From DASYYE01 sp035946955 (lineage in GTDB: Bacteria; Actinomycetota; Actinomycetes; Streptosporangiales; Streptosporangiaceae), in assembly GCA_035946955.1 (NCBI GenBank), contig DASYYE010000211.1:1-15681 (forward strand): 15,681 nt of DNA, written 5' to 3'. Made by a program: the position numbers and the translations under genes. Positions 1 to 6,593 of the stretch are shown here, piece by piece. Within the stretch, counting starts at the first letter, position 1; every line of letters starts with the position of its first letter. The notes under the pieces were generated by a model. That model saw only the letters and a list, made by a program, of their open reading frames with translations, did not search any database and was not told where the DNA came from.

Positions 1-1391
1 TCACCCAGGCACGCGACGAGTTGATCGAGCGCACCGTCCAGTCGCTCGTGGGTGCCCGCCGGGCCACGGTCCACATGTACAACGCGACCGCGCCGTTGTT
101 CCGGCGGGTGGTGTTTGGCGTCGGCCGCGATGAGTGCAAGGCGCTGGCGGTCGAGGGCACGCGGTCGGTGATGAAATACGCCGACAGCTACCTTACTGAC
201 TGCGACTTCGGGTACGAGTACTCGCCCGAGATCTTCATGGACACCGAACTCGACTTCGCCGCCGAGGTGTGCGAAGCCGTGATGGATGTCTGGCAGCCCG
301 GCCCTGACCGCGAGATCATCGTCAACCTGCCCTGCACCGTGGAACGCTCCACCCCCAACGTGTACGCCGACCAGATCGAGTGGATGAGCCGGACCCTCTC
401 CCGGCGGGAGCACGTCTGTCTCTCGGTGCACACCCACAACGACCGCGGCACCGCTGTGGCTGACGCGGAACTCGCCGTCCTGGCCGGGGCCGACCGCGTC
501 GAGGGGTGCCTGTTCGGCAATGGCGAGCGCACCGGCAACGTATGCCTGGTCACCCTGGGCCTGAACCTGTTCAGCCAGGGCATCGACCCCATGATCGACT
601 TCTCGGACATCGACGAGATCCGCCGCACCGTGGAGTACTGCAACCAGCTCCCGGTCCACCCACGCCACCCCTACGCCGGTGACCTGGTGTACACGGCGTT
701 CTCCGGGTCGCACCAGGACGCGATCAAGAAGGGCTTCGAGGCGCTGGAGCGCGACGCCGAAGCGGCACACACGGACGTGGCGCGCTTCCCATGGTCCGTG
801 CCGTACCTGCCGATCGACCCGCGCGACGTGGGGCGCACCTACGAAGCGGTGATCCGGGTCAACTCGCAGTCCGGCAAGGGCGGCGTCGCCTACATCATGA
901 AGACCGGGCACCACCTGGACCTGCCGCGGCGGCTCCAGATCGAGTTCTCCCGCGTCATCCAGGCCCGCACCGACGCTGAGGGCGGGGAGGTCACGCCCGC
1001 CCAGATGTGGCAGGTGTTCTCGGCCGAGTACCTGGCGGAGGGCCCGGTGGCACTGCTGACCCACCACACCTCATCGGTGGTGGACTCCAAGGACGTACTG
1101 TCGGTGGAAGTCAGCGTGGATGGCCGGGCCAGCCAGGTCGAAGGCGTGGGCAACGGGCCCATCTCCGCGTTCTGCGACGCCTTGTCCTGCCTCGGCATCG
1201 GGGTCCGGGTGCTCGACTACGCCGAGCATGCCATGTCCGCGGGCAGCGACGCCCAGGCTGCCTCCTATGTCGAGTGTGAGGTAGGGGGCCAGACCCTGTG
1301 GGGGGTGGGCATCGACACCAACACCGTCACCGCCTCCCTGCGGGCTGTCCTGTCGGCCGTGAACCGGGCCCGCGCCACAGGCGGGAAGTAA
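1..1391 (+). CDS. leuA: 2-isopropylmalate synthase, 5' end cut by the window edge
   Basis: Catalyses the condensation of acetyl-CoA with 2-oxoisovalerate, the first committed step of leucine synthesis, in the cytoplasm. The open frame runs in from the window edge (codons from base 3), so the TTG at 21 is an internal Leu and not the start; roughly 130-150 N-terminal residues, including the first metal-binding Asp, are missing. Counting from base 21, the metal-binding HTH of SVHTHNDRG is at about residues 137-139 and GNGERTGN at about 166-173, both LeuA hallmarks. The last ~100 residues, with GNGPISAF, are the LeuA dimer/allosteric domain that binds leucine for feedback inhibition, so this is a regulated LeuA and not a homocitrate synthase lacking that domain. 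The gene ends with TAA and is followed by a strong GC hairpin. Confidence 0.95.
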   Translation, partial: TQARDELIERTVQSLVGARRATVHMYNATAPLFRRVVFGVGRDECKALAVEGTRSVMKYADSYLTDCDFGYEYSPEIFMDTELDFAAEVCEAVMDVWQPGPDREIIVNLPCTVERSTPNVYADQIEWMSRTLSRREHVCLSVHTHNDRGTAVADAELAVLAGADRVEGCLFGNGERTGNVCLVTLGLNLFSQGIDPMIDFSDIDEIRRTVEYCNQLPVHPRHPYAGDLVYTAFSGSHQDAIKKGFEALERDAEAAHTDVARFPWSVPYLPIDPRDVGRTYEAVIRVNSQSGKGGVAYIMKTGHHLDLPRRLQIEFSRVIQARTDAEGGEVTPAQMWQVFSAEYLAEGPVALLTHHTSSVVDSKDVLSVEVSVDGRASQVEGVGNGPISAFCDALSCLGIGVRVLDYAEHAMSAGSDAQAASYVECEVGGQTLWGVGIDTNTVTASLRAVLSAVNRARATGGK

Positions 1392-1409
1392 CACGAAGCA
1401 ACTGGGAGT

Positions 1410-1437
1410 GCTGCGGGCCCGCACGAGGGCCCGCAGC
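1410..1437 (+). terminator. GC-rich hairpin between leuA and recO
   Basis: A perfect 11-base inverted repeat, GCTGCGGGCCC and GGGCCCGCAGC, encloses the 6-base loop gcacga and starts 18 bases after the leuA stop. There is no T-run, which is common for actinobacterial terminators. It ends 7 bases before the recO ATG, so it could also shape recO translation. Confidence 0.6.
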
Positions 1438-1444
1438 CCCCGCA

Positions 1445-2212
1445 ATGAGCAAGAATGATTGGGTGGGCCTCTACCGCGACGATGCGATCGTCCTGCGTAC
1501 GCAGGACCTGGGTGAGGCCGACCGCATCGTGACGCTGCTGACACGGCGGACCGGACGCGTCCGCGCCGTGGCTAAGGGCGTGCGGCGCACCAAGTCCAGG
1601 TTCGGCGCGAGGCTGGAGCCTTTCACCCACGTCGACCTCATGCTCTACACCGGCCGGTCCCTGGACGTGGTCACCCAGGCCGACACCGTCCGGGCCTACG
1701 GTGAGCAACTGTGGCCCGACTACCCCCGTTACACCACGGGGACGGCGATGCTGGAGGCCACGGAGCGGTTCACCACGGTCGAGAAGGAGCCGGTCCTGCG
1801 CCAGTTCCTGCTGCTGGTCGGGGGGTTGCGGGCACTGGCCGAGGGTGAGCACCAGCCGCGGCTGGTGCTCGATGCCTACCTGCTCCGCTCGCTGTCAGTG
1901 GCCGGGTACGCGCCGGCGCTGGAGGAGTGCGCGGTGTGCGGGTCAGGGGACGTTGCCTTCAGCGACGGGAAGTCACGTGTCTTCGCCATCCCGGCCGGTG
2001 GCCTGACCTGCCATGCCTGCCGGCCTGCTGGTGCCGCGACCCCGGCTGCCGGGACGGTCGCGCTGATGAGCGCGTTGCTGCGCGGGGACTGGGCCCATGC
2101 TGACGCGGCCGGGCGGCGGCACCAGGTAGAGTGCAGCGGCCTCGTGGCCGCTTACGTCCAGTGGCACACCGAGCATGGCATGCGTTCACTGCGTCACGTG
2201 GAGCACGTTTGA
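1445..2212 (+). CDS. recO: DNA repair protein RecO
   Basis: RecO works with RecF and RecR to load RecA on SSB-coated DNA and anneals strands in recombinational repair. The 255-residue product is the usual length. It opens with an OB-fold N-terminus (LYRDDAIVLRTQDLGEADRI at about 9-28, then VRAVAKGVRRTKSRFGARLEPF to about 60), followed by the helical domain and a zinc-finger-like pair CAVC (162-165) and CHAC (189-192). ATG 1445 was chosen because the family begins a few residues before LYRD; GTG 1460 is an alternative, and the open frame upstream into leuA has no RecO character. No clear Shine-Dalgarno site is seen. Its TGA overlaps the likely TTG start of uppS, so the two are probably translationally coupled. 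Confidence 0.92.
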   Translation: MSKNDWVGLYRDDAIVLRTQDLGEADRIVTLLTRRTGRVRAVAKGVRRTKSRFGARLEPFTHVDLMLYTGRSLDVVTQADTVRAYGEQLWPDYPRYTTGTAMLEATERFTTVEKEPVLRQFLLLVGGLRALAEGEHQPRLVLDAYLLRSLSVAGYAPALEECAVCGSGDVAFSDGKSRVFAIPAGGLTCHACRPAGAATPAAGTVALMSALLRGDWAHADAAGRRHQVECSGLVAAYVQWHTEHGMRSLRHVEHV

Positions 2213-3048
2213 GACGTCCTAAGGAGCCGTTGGCGCCAGGGCCCCGTCAGGTCCGGCCTCCTGAACCACATGTGACCGGGGCGCGTCCCCCCGCCATCCC
2301 GGCCGAGTTCCTTCCCCGCCATGTCGCGCTCGTCATGGACGGCAACGGCCGCTGGGCCAAAGAACGGGGGCTGCCCAGGACCGAGGGTCACAAGCGCGGT
2401 GAGTACTCGCTGTTCGACGTGATCATGGGTGCTATCGAGATCGGCATCCCCTACCTGTCGGCCTATGCATTCTCCACCGAGAACTGGCGGCGTTCCCCGG
2501 ATGAGGTGCGGTTCCTCATGGGGTTCAACCGGGATGTCATCCACCGTCGCCGGGACCAGTTGAACGAGATGGGGGTGCGCGTCCGGTGGGCTGGGCGGCG
2601 GCCCCGGCTGTGGCGCAGCGTCATTGCCGAGCTCGAAGAGGCCGAACGCCTCACGGTCGGCAACTCGGTACTCACCTTGCAGTTCTGTGTCAACTACGGC
2701 GGCCGGGCCGAGATCGCCGCTGCGGCCGCAGCGATCGCCGCGGACGCGGCGGCCGGAAAGTTGCGGCCCGACCGGGTCGACGAGAAAGTCTTCGCCCGTT
2801 ACCTGGACGAGCCCGGCATCCCCGACGTGGACCTCTTCATCCGGCCATCTGGTGAGCAGCGCATTTCCAATTTCCTGCTCTGGCAGTCGGCCTACGCCGA
2901 GTTCGTCTTCATGGACACGCTCTTCCCCGACGTCGACCGGCGTCACCTCTGGCAGGCATGTGAGGTGTATGCCAGCCGCGACCGCCGGTACGGCGGGGCG
3001 GTGCCCAACCCGGTGCCGCAGGCAGGCGTCCCCAGCGCCGGGTCATAG
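2209..3048 (+). CDS. uppS: Isoprenyl transferase (cis-prenyl diphosphate synthase, UppS family)
   Basis: Adds isopentenyl diphosphate units in cis configuration to make long polyprenyl diphosphates, precursors of the lipid carrier for peptidoglycan and other envelope glycans. The 279-residue product has the family landmarks: HVALVMDGNGRWA (38-50, catalytic Asp44), TEGHK (58-62), AFSTENWRRSPDEV (87-100), FCVNYGGRAEI (159-169) and DLFIRPSGEQRISNF (208-222). The start chosen is TTG 2209, which overlaps the recO stop (TTGA) and has GGAG 5 bases upstream. TTG 2230 (AAGGAG only 3 bases away) and GTG 2272 are alternatives; conserved sequence begins near residue 24. The product may feed lipid-linked donors to membrane glycosyltransferases such as those encoded further right, but that link is inference. 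Confidence 0.93.
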   Translation: MRRPKEPLAPGPRQVRPPEPHVTGARPPAIPAEFLPRHVALVMDGNGRWAKERGLPRTEGHKRGEYSLFDVIMGAIEIGIPYLSAYAFSTENWRRSPDEVRFLMGFNRDVIHRRRDQLNEMGVRVRWAGRRPRLWRSVIAELEEAERLTVGNSVLTLQFCVNYGGRAEIAAAAAAIAADAAAGKLRPDRVDEKVFARYLDEPGIPDVDLFIRPSGEQRISNFLLWQSAYAEFVFMDTLFPDVDRRHLWQACEVYASRDRRYGGAVPNPVPQAGVPSAGS

Positions 3049-3076
3049 GCGCTGGCGGAATCTCCCGGTTTCATGG

Positions 3077-3110
3077 GCGCAGGTTCATTTGCGCAGGTTC
3101 ATTTGCGCAG
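3077..3110. repeat. 14-base tandem repeat, 2.4 copies
   Basis: The unit gcgcaggttcattt occurs at 3077-3090 and 3091-3104, followed by gcgcag. The repeat covers the stop codon (3099-3101, minus strand) and last codons of the small membrane protein gene, in the gap between two convergent genes. Confidence 0.85.
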
Positions 3111-3464
3111 GGCCGTCGCCACGGCCAGCACGACCAGGACCGCGGCCACAGCCGCGCGCAGGAGCCGCCCCTGACCCGTCAGCGCTGGCCAGGCCACGGC
3201 GGCCAGCCAGGCCACGAACACCGCATCGAGACCCAGCAAAGCGGCACCGGCGACCCCCGCCACCGACAGGCCAGCGATCAGCAGCACGGCCAGGACCAGC
3301 GGCGGGACCCAGCGGGGCAGCAGGTGCAGGTACACCAGTGGCTTGGCGCTCGCGCGCTCGAAGGCACGCCGCGATGGGCTGGTGCCGGGAGTGAAGAGCG
3401 CTTCCCCGCGGGCCAGTTGCTGCTGGCGTGCCCGCATCCCGCTACGGCCGCGTTGCGTACTCAC
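3099..3464 (-). CDS. Small three-helix membrane protein (DUF6703-like)
   Basis: Function unknown. The 121-residue product has a basic, disordered N-terminus (1-40), then KPLVYLHLLPRWVPP (41-55) and three hydrophobic segments at roughly 53-70, 74-94 and 101-118, ending in a short basic tail. The YLHxLPRW motif followed by three helices, with a GRLLR turn before the last, resembles small actinobacterial membrane proteins I recall as DUF6703; that name is from memory and unverified. The start is GTG 3464, with AAGGTGG 5 bases upstream. The same bases contain TAAGGT, which could instead be a -10 box of a leaderless mRNA. ATG 3437, 9 codons in, is an alternative. It is convergent with uppS and divergent from glyS. 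Confidence 0.7.
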   Translation of the reverse strand: MSTQRGRSGMRARQQQLARGEALFTPGTSPSRRAFERASAKPLVYLHLLPRWVPPLVLAVLLIAGLSVAGVAGAALLGLDAVFVAWLAAVAWPALTGQGRLLRAAVAAVLVVLAVATALRK

Positions 3465-3613
3465 ATCGGCCACCTTAGCCGCCGTGCCGAGGTGGGGGTG
3501 TTTCGCCGTTCGGGTTGAGTGGGTTCCTGGGCTGCTGCTGACCTGCACTAAGCTGGGCGGACGCGTTTTCGCGCGTTACCCCCCGCCGACCGCCAGCCGG
3601 ATGGAGTCCTTCT
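3465..3613. promoter_or_regulatory. Divergent intergenic region upstream of glyS
   Basis: This 149-base gap must hold promoters for the minus-strand membrane protein gene and for glyS. The best -10-like element for glyS is TAAGCT at 3549-3554, about 60 bases before the ATG, without a convincing -35. For the opposite gene TAAGGT lies 7 bases before its GTG. No glycine riboswitch or T-box signature was recognised. Confidence 0.3.
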
Positions 3614-5002
3614 ATGGCGCGCCGCACCGAGCGTCTCGAAACGATCGTCAGTCTCAGCAAACGCCGTGGCTTCGTGTACCCCTCCAGCGAGGTCTACGGT
3701 GGCCTCCGTGCCGCCTGGGACTACGGACCGCTCGGCACCGAGATGAAGACCAACATCAAGCGCCAGTGGTGGAAGGCCATGGTCCAGGAGCGCGACGACA
3801 TCGTCGGCCTGGACTCGTCGGTGATCCTCGCCCGTGAGGTCTGGGAGGCCAGCGGGCACGTGACCGGGTTCGTGGACCCGCTCACCGAATGCCAGCACTG
3901 CCACAGGCGGTTCCGCGCCGACCACCTCGCCGAGGCCTACGAGGAGAAGCACGGGCACCCGCCCGCGACCGGCCTCGCGGAGCTCGCCTGCCCGGACTGC
4001 GGCACCCGCGGCCAGTTCACCGAGCCGCGCATGTTCAATGGCCTGCTGCGCACCTACCTCGGTGCCACCGAGGACGACTCCGGCCTGGCCTACCTGCGCC
4101 CGGAGACCGCACAGGGCATCTTCATCAACTTCCGCAACGTGCTCCAGACGTCGCGTAAGAAGATCCCGTTCGGTATCGGCCAGATCGGCAAGTCGTTCCG
4201 CAACGAGATCACCCCTGGCAACTTCATCTTCCGCACCCGCGAGTTCGAGCAGATGGAGATGGAGTTCTTCGTCACCCCAGGCACCGACGAGGAGTGGCAC
4301 GAGCACTGGATCGCCCAGCGGTTCGCCTGGTTCACCGAACTCGGTGTGCGCAAGGACAACCTGCGCCTGTACGAGCACCCGGCGGAGAAGCGGTCGTTCT
4401 ACTCCAAGCGGACCGTGGACATCGAGTACCGGTTCGGTTTCCCCGGTGCGGAGTGGGGGGAGCTGGAGGGGATTGCCAACCGCACCGACTACGACCTGTC
4501 CACGCACGCGAAGGCGTCCGGCCAGGACCTGTCCTACCTGGACACCGACTCCGGGCAGCGCTTCGTCCCCTATGTGATCGAGCCCGCGGTCGGCGTGGAC
4601 CGCAGCCTGCTGGTGTTCCTGTTCGACGCCTACGACGAGGACGAGGCGCCCGACGCCAGCGGCAAGGCCGAGAAGCGCACGGTGCTCCGGCTGGACCACC
4701 GCATCGCTCCGGTCAAGGTGGCGGTCCTCCCGCTGTCCCGCAACGCTGACCTGTCCCCGAAGGCGCGCGACATCGCGGCGCAACTGCGCCGGAACTACAA
4801 CACCGACTTCGATGACGCGGGCGCGATCGGCCGCCGTTACCGCCGCCAGGACGAGGTCGGCACCCCGTACTGCGTGACCGTTGACTTCGACTCACTCGAT
4901 GACCAGGCAGTGACGGTCCGGGAGCGGGACTCGATGCGGCAGACGAGGGTCGGCATCGACGCACTCGATTCTTATCTGGCAGAACATTTGACCGGCCTCT
5001 AG
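3614..5002 (+). CDS. glyS: Glycyl-tRNA synthetase (single-chain, dimeric class II type)
   Basis: Charges tRNA-Gly with glycine using ATP, in the cytoplasm. The 462-residue product is the single-chain homodimeric type (also named GlyQS), not the alpha2beta2 type. GFVYPSSEVYGGLRAAWDYGPLG (19-41) is the N-terminal signature. A zinc-binding-type insertion has CQHC (93-96) and CPDC (126-129). LRPETAQGIFINF (161-173) and motif 2 FRNEITPGNFIFRTREFEQMEMEFF (195-219) form the active site. Motif 3 is at EPAVGVDRSLLVFL (323-336). The C-terminal anticodon-binding domain covers about 365-460. ATG 3614 is preceded by GGAG with 7-base spacing. It is transcribed toward the minus-strand operon and the two are separated by paired hairpins. 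Confidence 0.97.
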   Translation: MARRTERLETIVSLSKRRGFVYPSSEVYGGLRAAWDYGPLGTEMKTNIKRQWWKAMVQERDDIVGLDSSVILAREVWEASGHVTGFVDPLTECQHCHRRFRADHLAEAYEEKHGHPPATGLAELACPDCGTRGQFTEPRMFNGLLRTYLGATEDDSGLAYLRPETAQGIFINFRNVLQTSRKKIPFGIGQIGKSFRNEITPGNFIFRTREFEQMEMEFFVTPGTDEEWHEHWIAQRFAWFTELGVRKDNLRLYEHPAEKRSFYSKRTVDIEYRFGFPGAEWGELEGIANRTDYDLSTHAKASGQDLSYLDTDSGQRFVPYVIEPAVGVDRSLLVFLFDAYDEDEAPDASGKAEKRTVLRLDHRIAPVKVAVLPLSRNADLSPKARDIAAQLRRNYNTDFDDAGAIGRRYRRQDEVGTPYCVTVDFDSLDDQAVTVRERDSMRQTRVGIDALDSYLAEHLTGL

Positions 5003-5066
5003 CCCGCCGCCAGCCAGCTCAGGCCGCTGCCCTGGCGAGTCCATCGCACAACAGCCCGGCCTGCCA

Positions 5067-5088
5067 GGTCATTCCAGTGGGGATGACC
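5067..5088 (+). terminator. Hairpin downstream of glyS
   Basis: GGTCATTCC and GGGATGACC form a 9-pair stem (one U-G pair) with the 4-base loop agtg, 65 bases after the glyS stop. No T-run follows. It is the left one of two adjacent hairpins in the convergent gap. Confidence 0.5.
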
Positions 5089-5090
5089 GG

Positions 5091-5111
5091 CACCCAAGGT
5101 TGCCTCGGGTG
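5091..5111 (-). terminator. Hairpin downstream of the four-gene minus-strand operon
   Basis: Read on the minus strand, CACCCGAGG, loop CAA, CCTTGGGTG makes a 9-pair stem with one G-U pair; on the plus strand the same position is an A-C mismatch. This favours use by the leftward operon, whose stop codon is 17 bases away. Confidence 0.5.
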
Positions 5112-5127
5112 TCCTGAGAGTGCGGGC

Positions 5128-5901
5128 TCAGCCGGACTGTGCCGCGAAGCTGTTGACCGAGACGATGGGGTTGCTGAACGCGGCTGGCCGGGTGATGAGT
5201 TGGGTGAGCTTGACCAGGCCGGTCCAGGGGTTGAGACTGGCCCGGAAGAAGCGGAGCACCGGTGGGGGCGTGGCGTACCCGACCGGGCGCCTGGGAGGGC
5301 CGGTGCGGGGTGGCGCGGGCTCCTCCACCGCCAGGTAGAACGTCCGGTCGTCGGTAGGCGTTGTCGCTGCGAGGAACACCCCATGGCCGGGCGCGGAGAT
5401 GGTCGCGACAGGCACGTCCATACCGGCCGCCTCGATGTAGGCCTCAACCAGCGCCGGGCTCTGCATGCCGGTGAGGGTCATGGTGCCGGGGGCGGCCTGG
5501 GACAGCGCCTGGGTCATGACCGGTTTTCGCAGTTCGCCAAAGCTGATGGAGTAGCGGGGGAGGCCCTCGGCCGAGGCCATCGTGCCTCTGCCCGCTCCCG
5601 CCACGACGAGTTGCGACCACTCCTGCAACCCGGCGAGCAGCGCGAACAGCGCTGCGGCGATGGCCACCGGGCTGAGCCAGCCGCTCCACCAGCGCCAGTA
5701 CCCGGCGTTGCGGTGTGCCCGCCGCTGCGCCCGGTGGTGGCGGGCGCGGCCGTGGAGTGCCCGGTCGCGGCGCACGGGGTCTTTGGGCGGGGTGGCTGAT
5801 GGTGACGGGACGGGCAGGCACAAGGGTGCCACGGTGCCCGGTGCGACCGTGTCCGCCGCGGCCCGCATTGCCGCGCGGATACGGTCTTCCACCGCGTTCA
5901 C
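5128..5901 (-). CDS. Single-pass membrane protein paired with a SigE-family sigma factor (short form, putative sigma regulator)
   Basis: Not a named family that I recognise. The 257-residue product has a cytoplasmic N-terminal module (residues 1-30, VEDRIRAAMRAAADTVAPGT then PLCLP), a basic His/Arg-rich linker (43-65), one transmembrane helix (about 75-92, WLSPVAIAAALFALLAGL) and an outer domain of about 160 residues. The N-terminal module, helix position and a DDRTFYLAVEEP motif (184-195) match the propeller protein encoded at 10492-11802, but this protein ends where that one starts its SPDGRKLALA blades, so it is a short form. The GTG start overlaps the sigma factor stop by 4 bases (GTGA), which suggests a stoichiometric partner, perhaps an anti-sigma factor. 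It has no HxxxCxxC zinc anti-sigma motif; its only Cys is residue 28. The anti-sigma role is inference. Confidence 0.8.
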   Translation of the reverse strand: MNAVEDRIRAAMRAAADTVAPGTVAPLCLPVPSPSATPPKDPVRRDRALHGRARHHRAQRRAHRNAGYWRWWSGWLSPVAIAAALFALLAGLQEWSQLVVAGAGRGTMASAEGLPRYSISFGELRKPVMTQALSQAAPGTMTLTGMQSPALVEAYIEAAGMDVPVATISAPGHGVFLAATTPTDDRTFYLAVEEPAPPRTGPPRRPVGYATPPPVLRFFRASLNPWTGLVKLTQLITRPAAFSNPIVSVNSFAAQSG

Positions 5902-6590
5902 TGTTCCTCCTGGAGGATCCGGCCGAGGTTGGCGAGTGCCCGGGCCGAGGTGGACTTCACGGTGCCGAGGCTCACGCCCATCACCTCGGCTATCTCTTGC
6001 TGGGGGAGGTCGCCGTAGAACCGCAGGACCAGCACCTCGCGCTGCCGGGCCGGGAGCCGGTTCAGCGCGGCGAGGGTCACGCGGTGTTCCTCGGCGACCA
6101 GGGCGTCGGCTTCCGCGGAAGCCGCGTCGGGGATGAGCAGCGCCGCCGGGAGCCGCCGGTTGCGGCGCAGTAGCGAGCGGCAGCCGTTGAGCACCGATGA
6201 GCGCACGTAGCTGAGGGCCTTGCTGGAGTCGGCCAGGCGGTCCCAGGCCCGGTACAGCCCGCAGAACGCCTCCTGCACCACATCCTCGGCAGTATGCCGG
6301 TCCCCCAGCATGATGACGGCGAGCCGTACCAGGCCGAGTGAATGTTCCTGGTACAGGGCGGTCACGGCCGCGGTGGCGTCTGCCTCGCGCGGCTGCGCAT
6401 CGTCCCGGGCGGGAAGGGCGTCCCGGACGGGAACCTCATCCTGGGCGGCAACGGCATCCCGGGCGGCGGTGCCGTCCTGGGCCACGGCCACGCTGGCAGC
6501 GCCGGACCCTAACCGCCCGGTGGTGCGAGCCCCAGTCCTGCGAACCCCGGTGCTGCCCGCGCCACACAGCGAGACCACATCTGCTCCCAC
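5898..6590 (-). CDS. SigE-family (ECF-like) RNA polymerase sigma factor with a hexapeptide-repeat N-terminus
   Basis: Directs RNA polymerase to a subset of promoters. With GTG 6590 the product has 230 residues: region 2 at about 76-143 (LYQEHSLGLVRLAVIMLGDR, AEDVVQEAFCGLYRAW), a short linker, and region 4 at about 170-228 (LPARQREVLVLRFYGDLPQQEIAEVMGVSLGTVKS, a helix-turn-helix). Unlike its paralogue it has a ~75-residue N-terminal extension holding six hexapeptide repeats with an Arg/Gln-Asp core. GTG 6590 is favoured because an ECF-like promoter ends 6 bases before it, predicting a leaderless mRNA. GTG 6578, with GGAG 5 bases upstream, may serve on read-through transcripts. It starts 3 bases after the stop of the upstream GT-C-like gene, and its TGA overlaps the next start. 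Confidence 0.9.
   Translation of the reverse strand: MGADVVSLCGAGSTGVRRTGARTTGRLGSGAASVAVAQDGTAARDAVAAQDEVPVRDALPARDDAQPREADATAAVTALYQEHSLGLVRLAVIMLGDRHTAEDVVQEAFCGLYRAWDRLADSSKALSYVRSSVLNGCRSLLRRNRRLPAALLIPDAASAEADALVAEEHRVTLAALNRLPARQREVLVLRFYGDLPQQEIAEVMGVSLGTVKSTSARALANLGRILQEEQ
6381..6488 (-). repeat. 18-base degenerate tandem repeat inside the sigma factor gene
   Basis: Six 18-base units (five clear, 6399-6488; one weak, 6381-6398) keep a core like gtcc(c/t)gggcgg. On the coding strand they give AQDGTA, ARDAVA, AQDEVP, VRDALP, ARDDAQ and PREADA. Units are a multiple of three, so copy-number changes would keep the frame. Confidence 0.8.
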
Positions 6591-6593
6591 AAA

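Noticed and set aside
21..1391. TTG at 21 as the true start of leuA
   Set aside because: The conserved LeuA sequence continues in frame to the window edge and the catalytic N-terminal part is missing, so the gene is cut by the window.
3465..3613. T-box or glycine riboswitch upstream of glyS
   Set aside because: The conserved T-box sequence and a glycine aptamer pattern are not visible, and the region is short.
3548..4783. Long minus-strand open frame opposite glyS
   Set aside because: It is the shadow of a strongly conserved gene on the other strand, with no recognisable domain; GC-rich codon use often produces such frames.
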